Both the position numbers and the translations under genes were made by a program. This document shows positions 49,901 to 55,839 of a DNA stretch of 64,000 nucleotides, one piece after another (position 1 is the stretch's first letter; the number at the start of each line of letters is the position of its first letter). The stretch lies in NCBI GenBank assembly GCA_964446585.1, contig CAYUPI010000006.1:62001-126000 (forward strand). The letters are read 5' to 3'. This DNA is from CAYUPI01 sp964446585. Its GTDB lineage: Bacteria > Verrucomicrobiota > Verrucomicrobiia > Limisphaerales > UBA8199. The notes below the pieces were generated by a model. That model was not told the DNA's origin. It did no database searches and saw only the letters and a program-made list of their open reading frames with translations.

Positions 49901-50203
49901 CTAAATCTCTTTCGCCGGAACTTCTGCCTCTTTTACCAGCCCGTGCGAAACGACTGCCGCAGTTCGCCCATGGAAAAAATACGGCATTCGATAATTCACA
50001 TGCTGCAATCCGATGCGGAGCTCATAAATTCCATCCCGCAGAAAATCCGCTTCCGGCCGCCGGAGCTCGTGGCCCATCTCCCTCAGGCGTTCGATCCTGA
50101 CCGTGCACTTGTCCAGCGCCTTCGGCTGCAACGAATCGAGCCATTCGAGTATCGGCACGAAACCGTCCTCTTCTTTGTAGAAGACCACGTTTGTCTTCGG
50201 CAC
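49901..50203 (-). CDS. HigB/RelE-type toxin, truncated by an in-frame TAG
   Basis: This 100-residue open frame starts at GTG 50203. It contains VVFYKEEDGFVPILEWLDSL, RIERLREMGHELRRPEADFL then RDGIYELRIGLQHVNYRMPY and FFHGRTAAVVSHGLVKEAE, matching RelE/ParE-superfamily gp49-like toxins (mRNA interferases). It ends at TAG just where the family continues with a C-terminal helix, and that helix is still encoded in frame after the stop. The toxin is therefore probably inactive, or made in full only by read-through. The antitoxin gene follows two bases after the ancestral stop. A consensus -35 and an operator-like palindrome lie upstream. Confidence 0.85.
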   Translation of the reverse strand: MPKTNVVFYKEEDGFVPILEWLDSLQPKALDKCTVRIERLREMGHELRRPEADFLRDGIYELRIGLQHVNYRMPYFFHGRTAAVVSHGLVKEAEVPAKEI

Positions 50204-50225
50204 CTGTGCGCTTTCTCAATAGGTC

Positions 50226-50254
50226 AATCTTCGCAAAATTGCGAAGTTTGTCAA
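50226..50254 (-). promoter_or_regulatory. Candidate promoter and operator of the toxin-antitoxin operon
   Basis: On the minus strand an exact -35 TTGACA (50249-50254) is followed by a 17-base spacer and AAGATT (50226-50231) as a weak -10. The spacer contains the palindrome CTTCGCAA-TT-TTGCGAAG (50229-50246), eight-base arms about two bases. It lies 26 bases upstream of the toxin GTG, the expected place for autorepression by a HigA-type antitoxin. No experiment supports it. Confidence 0.65.
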
Positions 50255-50339
50255 GGTCTTTCTTTCCTTGAGCGTCCGTTCGCCTGCTTTTCCCAATAAA
50301 TCCGAGTTCCTCTGGCGGCTTTATTCAATTTTGACGAGC

Positions 50340-51803
50340 TTATCCACTACCACCAAATTCCTTTACCAAAGCCGGAAACTTGCAGTCGTCGCAGACCGCA
50401 TTCGAGTGCTCGCAAAAATCGCGCACAATCTGGATCAGCCCTTGTTGTACTGCGGCGATGGCCAGGAGGCGGGGCGAGGCGCTGCCCAGAAGCCTTTGGC
50501 GAGCGAGTCGCAGCAGCGAGTTGTCTTCCGCCGGCGGCCAGGCGAAGTAACGGTGTTCTACCGCGCGCTGCGCGGCCTCGTTTTTGCCTTCCACCGCTCG
50601 AATCCAAAGCCAGGGCAGGACCACGTTCACCGCCAAGTCCGTCACGCGCCCGCCACCGAGCAACGGCTGAGCTTTTTTGAATCGCGCCGACCGGAATGTC
50701 CAGTGCCAGGACCAAAAGTCATCAAGGCCGACTTGCAAAACATCGAGCAAAGAGCTGGCCACTTCTTTATCAGGCACAGCGCGAGCGCACCATTTTGCCA
50801 GCTTCGCCGCGAGGTCGCCTTCGACCGACCAGCGGGAGGCCAGCGCCAGCCGCCGTTGAGGATGATTGGCGGGGCGCAGACCGTGAAAGCGCCAGAGCGC
50901 CTTCGGCAAAAGGCAATCCGAGAACCCGTCGCGTTCGCGCCACCACGCATCCCAAACGCGGCGGAGGTAGCCGTCAGAACTGATTTGGGAGTGTGACAGT
51001 TCGAGCGGCAAAAGACCGCTGATCCCGAGCAAGCGCGCCTGCAGTGGCAGTGCGTCGGCGGATTCGTTCGACCAGCGCGGGCGCAACTCGGCCAGGCATT
51101 GCATCGGCCACACGTTATGCTTGTAGCCCAGTGCGCGAAAGAGTCCCTCCCAGAGCGCCTGCTCCCAGCCAGCCTGGCGCGCGCGCGCCTGAAACTGGGC
51201 CGCCTTGCTCTGCAGCCGGACCTGGGCGGCCTGGCGCAACAGCTCCTGGATTTGCGACTCGGTCAGTTCGCGCAAGGGCGCGCAGCATTTGCCGCGAAGG
51301 TTCTCAGGCCAGGATTGCGCCGCCTCGCTGCCCAGCCATAAGCTCAATTCGCCCAACGGCGCATCCAGAACGCCGCGAAGCGCCATGGTGGGCGGCCCGC
51401 CCGCCGCTGGCCGATCGCTCTCCCAAATCACGTGCAGGATGACATTCTTAAAGGCGGGGTTGCGGTCATGGCCATGCGCCCGCCAGCCGCTTGCCCGCAG
51501 GTCCACCTCTACGTCCCCGTTGCGCGGCGACTCCTCGCCCATTTGGATCACCGCGCCGCGAAAATCAGGCCCGCCCTCAACATTGGAAAAGCCCGGATGC
51601 AGCACCCGCACGGCTTGACCGTCCAGGGTCTGAAGCTGCTCGCGCTGCAGCCTCTGGTGAAGCCAGATGGCCTGGAGCAGTCGTTCGGGGGGCGAGTCGT
51701 CCTGATCGCGCAATCGCGGCACGACGCCGCAACGCACGCGCCATTCGCTGTAAAAACTGGCTGCGACAGGACCCACGCTGCTCTCGCTTGTGCTCCCCAG
51801 CAC
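50340..51803 (-). CDS. DUF2851-family protein
   Basis: This 487-residue conserved protein of unknown function has the DUF2851 hallmarks in its first third: ERLLQAIWLHQRLQREQLQT, VRVLHPGFSNVEGGPDFRGA, GDVEVDLRASGWRAHGHDRN and NVILHVIWE. The E-x-D...H-x-H-x-D arrangement resembles a nuclease-like metal site, though no activity is established. It ends with CDDCKFPALVKEF. Start is GTG 51803. It is downstream of the AzgA-type permease gene on the same strand, 19 bases apart, so likely cotranscribed. Confidence 0.85.
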   Translation of the reverse strand: MLGSTSESSVGPVAASFYSEWRVRCGVVPRLRDQDDSPPERLLQAIWLHQRLQREQLQTLDGQAVRVLHPGFSNVEGGPDFRGAVIQMGEESPRNGDVEVDLRASGWRAHGHDRNPAFKNVILHVIWESDRPAAGGPPTMALRGVLDAPLGELSLWLGSEAAQSWPENLRGKCCAPLRELTESQIQELLRQAAQVRLQSKAAQFQARARQAGWEQALWEGLFRALGYKHNVWPMQCLAELRPRWSNESADALPLQARLLGISGLLPLELSHSQISSDGYLRRVWDAWWRERDGFSDCLLPKALWRFHGLRPANHPQRRLALASRWSVEGDLAAKLAKWCARAVPDKEVASSLLDVLQVGLDDFWSWHWTFRSARFKKAQPLLGGGRVTDLAVNVVLPWLWIRAVEGKNEAAQRAVEHRYFAWPPAEDNSLLRLARQRLLGSASPRLLAIAAVQQGLIQIVRDFCEHSNAVCDDCKFPALVKEFGGSG

Positions 51804-51822
51804 TCACAAAGTCAAGGTGGAA

Positions 51823-53241
51823 TTACAAACGACTTCGGAGCAAAACGAAATAGGCCAGGAGCACGAGCGCCAGCGCACAGGGCAACCAGCTCACGCCTCG
51901 GAACTTTCCGCTGAATAATTTAATCAGTGGGTAACTGATAAAGCCCAGAGCCAATCCATCGGCGATCGAGTAAGAGAGCGGAATCCCGATTATTATCAGA
52001 AACGCCGGGACCGATTCGGTGAAATCCGACCAATCGATCTTGCTGACGTTTTGCGTCATGAGCGCTCCGACGATCACCAGCGCGGGAGCAGTGATCGGCG
52101 GATAGCTGGCGACCATGGCGATTAAGGGTGTGAAAAACAAGGCCAGGAGAAACAGAGCCGCCACGACCAACCCGGTCAACCCGGTGCGCCCGCCTTGTTC
52201 TACGCCCGCGGCGCTTTCGATGAAACTGGTCACGGTGCTGGTCCCCAGCGCTGCGCCCGCCACCGTGCCCACGGCATCGGACACCATCGCCTGTCGGGAG
52301 CGCGGCAAGCGGTTCTGCACCATGAAACCCGCCTGTTCGCACACGCCCACCAGCGTGCCGATGGCGTCGAACACCAGCATGAAAAGGAAAACGAAAACGA
52401 AAGGCAGCATCTTGGGCGAAAGCGCATGAAGCAAATCCAGCTTGAACAAGGTCGGTGCAAGGGAGGGTGGAGCGGCCACGATTGCGTGGGCGAACTGGAA
52501 CCGATTCGCCAGCATGGAATCACGGACCGCCGACGAAGCGGTGATGGCAGGCGGCATCTGTGGCAGAATCAGTTTAAGACTCACTGCGAGGAACGTCGCC
52601 GCCGCCATGCCCCAGAGGATGGAACCCCGAACCTTCCTCGCCTGCAGCACGGCGGTCACCAGGAGTCCGACAAAAAACACGATGAGGTCGGGCGAACCAA
52701 AGTGCGCGTTGAGTTTCACCGCCGTGCCCGGGTCTTTCAGGATCAATCCGGTGTTTTGCAGACCGATGAACGCGATGAACAGGCCGATGCCGGTCGCGAT
52801 GCCGTTCTTGAGGCTTGGGCTGATCGAGTTGAAAATCAGCTCGCGCAAGCCAATCACCGACAGAATCAAAAACAGAACACCGGAGATGAACACGGTGCCC
52901 AGGGCGACCTGCCATGAATTAGCAAAGCCGGCGCTGGCGGCGGCAGGAATGGCCGAGAACACAAAGAAAAAATTCTCGCCCATACCGGGTGCTTGCGCGA
53001 TTGGGTACCGCGCGTACAGGGCCATGATGGCGGTGGCCAACGCCGCGGCCAGGCAGGTCGCAGTAGTGACAGCGCCGAAATCCATTCCCGTTTCCTTGCC
53101 GAATATTTTGCCCGACAACACCGCCGGTTGGACGACAATGATATAGGCCATTGTCAGGAAAGTCGTCACGCCCGCCACGACCTCGGTTCGCGTTTGGGTG
53201 TGGTTCTCGGACAGACGGAACAGCCGCTCAAGCTTTGTCAT
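51823..53241 (-). CDS. NCS2/AzgA-type nucleobase permease
   Basis: This 472-residue membrane protein with 12-14 helices starts at ATG 53241 (MTKLERLFRLSENHTQTRTE). The AzgA/PbuG-type signature VVAGVTTFLTMAYIIVVQPA, then the TM3 QAPGMGENFFFVF, the family loop FDAIGTLVGVCEQAGF and TSTVTSFIESAAGVEQGGRT are all present. Such permeases import adenine, guanine or hypoxanthine by proton symport. No other purine gene is nearby. An upstream extension to 53322 lacks homology. Confidence 0.93.
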   Translation of the reverse strand: MTKLERLFRLSENHTQTRTEVVAGVTTFLTMAYIIVVQPAVLSGKIFGKETGMDFGAVTTATCLAAALATAIMALYARYPIAQAPGMGENFFFVFSAIPAAASAGFANSWQVALGTVFISGVLFLILSVIGLRELIFNSISPSLKNGIATGIGLFIAFIGLQNTGLILKDPGTAVKLNAHFGSPDLIVFFVGLLVTAVLQARKVRGSILWGMAAATFLAVSLKLILPQMPPAITASSAVRDSMLANRFQFAHAIVAAPPSLAPTLFKLDLLHALSPKMLPFVFVFLFMLVFDAIGTLVGVCEQAGFMVQNRLPRSRQAMVSDAVGTVAGAALGTSTVTSFIESAAGVEQGGRTGLTGLVVAALFLLALFFTPLIAMVASYPPITAPALVIVGALMTQNVSKIDWSDFTESVPAFLIIIGIPLSYSIADGLALGFISYPLIKLFSGKFRGVSWLPCALALVLLAYFVLLRSRL

Positions 53242-53298
53242 CGGTGATTGACAAGCTAGCTTGGTGCGGTTCGGCCGTTCAACCTTTATGTATTTGGC

Positions 53299-53472
53299 AT
53301 GAAAACATGCACGCAGCTCCAATCAAACCGGCGCGATTTTCTTGGAGCAACAGTTCTGGGCGCCGCAGGCCTGGCCCTTGCGAACATCGTCCCGGGTCGC
53401 GTGCTGGGCCGGGATGGCGGCGTGGCCGCTACGGCGCCATCCCTTTATTTTTTTGGACTTGGGCGCGCCTGA
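53299..53472 (+). pseudogene. Truncated start of a Tat-exported Gfo/Idh/MocA oxidoreductase
   Basis: This 57-codon frame reads ATG...NRRDFLGATVLGAAGLALAN then IVPGRVLGRDGGVA before losing homology and ending at TGA 53470. The Tat signal and the VPGxVLGRDGGVA segment match the beginning of the complete paralogue at 54317 (NRREFLKETI...VPGPVLGRDGGVA). The Rossmann and substrate domains are missing. It is best read as a remnant left after deletion of a tandem copy. An exported mini-peptide is possible but less likely. It is too short to be found by usual length cut-offs. Confidence 0.75.
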
Positions 53473-53477
53473 AGTGA

Positions 53478-53999
53478 CTAGTTGCCGACCTTGCCACTCA
53501 ACCCGGCTTTGTGAAGGGCTTCGAAGAGCTCATTGTCGTTGAAATCACCTGTGACCTCGAAGGATTTCGCGCCCTTCTCGGCCGTATGGCTCTTGGCCCC
53601 CGGAACCGTCTTGATGGCCTCATCCAGGGCCTTCACGCACTTGGTGCAACAAAGATGCACGCCACTGATCTGGAGCGATGACACCTTCTTGCCTTGAGCG
53701 CCGGTTTTGTTGCTGAGGTTGATCTTACCGTCACCGCTTTTCCCGAAGTACCCGGCAGCCACCAGAGCGTCGGCAGCCTTTTGCATCGTCGCTGCATTCG
53801 CCCCGCTCAACACCACCGTACCCGCATCCTTGTCCACCGTCGCCGTCGCCCCCTGGACTTCACCCACGGCTTTTTCGACACCGGTAACGCAGCTCTTACA
53901 ACAGAGATGAACTCCGCTGATCTTGCCGGACACCTCGCCGCCCTGAACGGACAGTCCGAGAGCGCACCCAACCAACACTGACGCGAATGACAATTTCAT
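53478..53999 (-). CDS. Exported protein with two HMA-like CCxxC domains
   Basis: This 173-residue protein has a signal peptide (MKLSFASVLVGCALGLSVQG). Two ferredoxin-like heavy-metal-associated domains follow, about residues 22-92 and 105-172. Each begins with the same metal loop, ISGVHLCCKSCVTGVEKAV and ISGVHLCCTKCVKALDEAI, instead of the usual GMTCxxC. Each ends with a VAAGYFG/LHKAGLSG-type helix. The doubled motif suggests binding of copper or another soft metal in the periplasm. The start at 53999 is chosen to give the signal peptide. No metal transporter is adjacent. Confidence 0.8.
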   Translation of the reverse strand: MKLSFASVLVGCALGLSVQGGEVSGKISGVHLCCKSCVTGVEKAVGEVQGATATVDKDAGTVVLSGANAATMQKAADALVAAGYFGKSGDGKINLSNKTGAQGKKVSSLQISGVHLCCTKCVKALDEAIKTVPGAKSHTAEKGAKSFEVTGDFNDNELFEALHKAGLSGKVGN

Positions 54000-54316
54000 A
54001 ATTTTTGGTTTGTAGAATATACCCAACGAGTCGTTGCTTCATGGTCTCGGCGGTAAGCTGCCTGACGCCTTGGGGGTGTCAAGCCCGGGAACCTGATTGA
54101 CCGCCTCATGGGCTAGTGAGGATACTCAAACTCCGATGGGCAACCGCAAGATCTGCACGCAGCTCCGCACCGCGCTCTTGCCGCGCCCCCGAGGGACCAC
54201 ACCGGCAGATATCGTGAAGACTGACGACGAGTTTCGAATTCCACTGCGTGTGGACCCGCTCAATCACCATTTCTGCCGTTGGTGTGGCCGCTAAAGGCAG
54301 AAGATGGTCACTTGTC
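54000..54316. other. Divergent intergenic region, no gene seen
   Basis: These 317 bases lie between the HMA-like gene and the Gfo/Idh gene. A TATATT box on the minus strand lies about 25 bases upstream of the HMA-like start and may be its -10, without a clear -35. The open frames here (up to 65 codons) have no motif. Nothing else is recognisable. Confidence 0.4.
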
Positions 54317-55633
54317 ATGAAAACAATGCATTCCCGATTAAACCGGCGTGAGTTTCTCAAGGAGACAATTATCGGCGGCTTGGGCCTGACCGTTCCACTA
54401 ATCGTCCCTGGCCCTGTGTTGGGCCGGGATGGGGGTGTAGCGCCGAGCGAGCGAATCGTTTTTGCCGGCATTGGCCTGGGTCCGCGCGGCCAGTATGACC
54501 TGAGCGTCATGCTGCCGGAAAAGGACGTGCAATTTGTCGCGATTTGCGACGTGCAACGTCGCCGCCGCGAGCAGGTGAAGCAGATGGCCGATGACCGCTA
54601 TGGCAACAAGGACTGCGCCACGTATCGAGATTTGCGGGAACTGCTGGCCCGGCCCGATATCGATGCCGTCTTAATCGCGACCGGAGATCATTGGCACGCG
54701 ATGGGATCGTTGCTCGCAGCAAAGGCGGGAAAGGATGTCTATAGCGAGAAGCCCTGCGGTCTGACGATTGCCGAAATTCAGTCGCTGGCGGACGGAATCC
54801 ATCGTTACGGCCGGATTTATCAGGCGGGCACCCAGCGCCGAAGCGTTAACAATTTTCAGTACGCTGTGCACCTGGCGCACAGCGGCAAGCTGGGACGCCT
54901 CCACACGCTACACGCGTCGGTTTACGTTCCGAAAAAGAACTACGATTGGCTGCCGGGCGAACCGGAGCCCGAGCGCGACGAATGCGATTGGGACCTTTGG
55001 CTCGGGCCCGCTCCCTGGCGTCCTTACAACCGCAAGTACGTCAGCGGCGGCTGGCGGGGACATCACGACTTCGAGGCGGCAGGCAATTTCCCCGATTGGG
55101 GCGCGCATACGGTCGATCTGTGCCAGTGGGCCAACCAGTCTGATCACACCATGCCGCTCGAGTACGAAGCCACACCGACCTCGATAGTCGCCCGTTACGC
55201 CAACGGAGTGAATTTGATCTGCGATTTTCTCCCCACTCCATTTGGCGATCGCGCTCCGCAATATCGGACCTCGACGGGCACCTGCCCGGTCCGCTTCGAG
55301 GGGGACAAGGGATGGGTTGAGACGGGTGACAACGGGGAGATCGCGCTCTCGCCCAACCTGGCAAAAACGCTGCGCCGCGAGTTCGCGGGCACTGGCCTCA
55401 GTTCCGCTGGGCACGGCCGGAATTTCTTCGATTGCGTAAAATCCCGGTCCAAGCCGGTCTGCAACCAGGACATCATGCGCCGTTCGCATATTGCTTGTTT
55501 TGCGGCACAGCTCTCCTGGCAGCTCGGACGCAAGCTGACGCTCGATCCGGTGAAAGAAGAATTCGTGGGGGACGAGGAAGCGAACCGGATGCACCGCCGC
55601 GCCACGCGGGAGCCGTGGAGTTTTGTGTTGTGA
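54317..55633 (+). CDS. Tat-exported Gfo/Idh/MocA-family oxidoreductase
   Basis: The 438-residue protein starts at ATG 54317 (MKTMHSRLNRREFLKETIIG) with a Tat signal. The Rossmann start is FAGIGLGPRGQYD; FVAICDVQRRRREQV and the signature YSEKPCGLTIAE near residue 145 follow. LARPDIDAVLIATGDHWHAM and the closing DEEANRMHRRATREPWS parallel the paralogue at 45.6 kb. The substrate domain contains WLGPAPWRPYN and WRGHHDFEAAGNFPDWGAHT then VDL, the His-rich metal-like or catalytic block seen in exported members. It is followed after a 206-base gap with a perfect inverted repeat by the HEAT-nitrilase gene. Confidence 0.93.
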   Translation: MKTMHSRLNRREFLKETIIGGLGLTVPLIVPGPVLGRDGGVAPSERIVFAGIGLGPRGQYDLSVMLPEKDVQFVAICDVQRRRREQVKQMADDRYGNKDCATYRDLRELLARPDIDAVLIATGDHWHAMGSLLAAKAGKDVYSEKPCGLTIAEIQSLADGIHRYGRIYQAGTQRRSVNNFQYAVHLAHSGKLGRLHTLHASVYVPKKNYDWLPGEPEPERDECDWDLWLGPAPWRPYNRKYVSGGWRGHHDFEAAGNFPDWGAHTVDLCQWANQSDHTMPLEYEATPTSIVARYANGVNLICDFLPTPFGDRAPQYRTSTGTCPVRFEGDKGWVETGDNGEIALSPNLAKTLRREFAGTGLSSAGHGRNFFDCVKSRSKPVCNQDIMRRSHIACFAAQLSWQLGRKLTLDPVKEEFVGDEEANRMHRRATREPWSFVL

Positions 55634-55693
55634 AACAGCGAAGTCCGAGACCCATTTGCAAGATTCCCGCGGTGGGTGCTTTCCGGGTCCCGT

Positions 55694-55832
55694 TCCCCCT
55701 CACCCCGACCCTCTCCCTCGGGGAGAGGGAGAATTATTTCCCGCGCTCTGCGAGAACCGGGATCTCTCGACGTGACCTACTGCGGGACCCGGTCCGCCCT
55801 CTCCCCGAGGGAGAGGGTCGGGGTGAGGGGGA
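55694..55832. repeat. Perfect 36-base inverted repeat (CCCTCACCCCGACCC type)
   Basis: Arm 55694-55729 (TCCCCCTCACCCCGACCCTC...) is repeated in exact inverse at 55797-55832, with a 67-base loop. Each arm also contains an inner palindrome of CCTCTCC/GGAGAGG. This class of palindrome is known from many GC-rich bacterial genomes. It fills the gap between the Gfo/Idh gene and the HEAT-nitrilase gene and ends eight bases before the latter's proposed GTG. Confidence 0.95.
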
Positions 55833-55839
55833 AGAGAGC

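Noticed and set aside
55432..55839. N-terminal extension of the HEAT-nitrilase gene through the Gfo/Idh end and inverted repeat
   Set aside because: It would translate the palindrome and put the signal peptide 135 residues inside the protein; the GTG at 55840 gives a normal secreted start.
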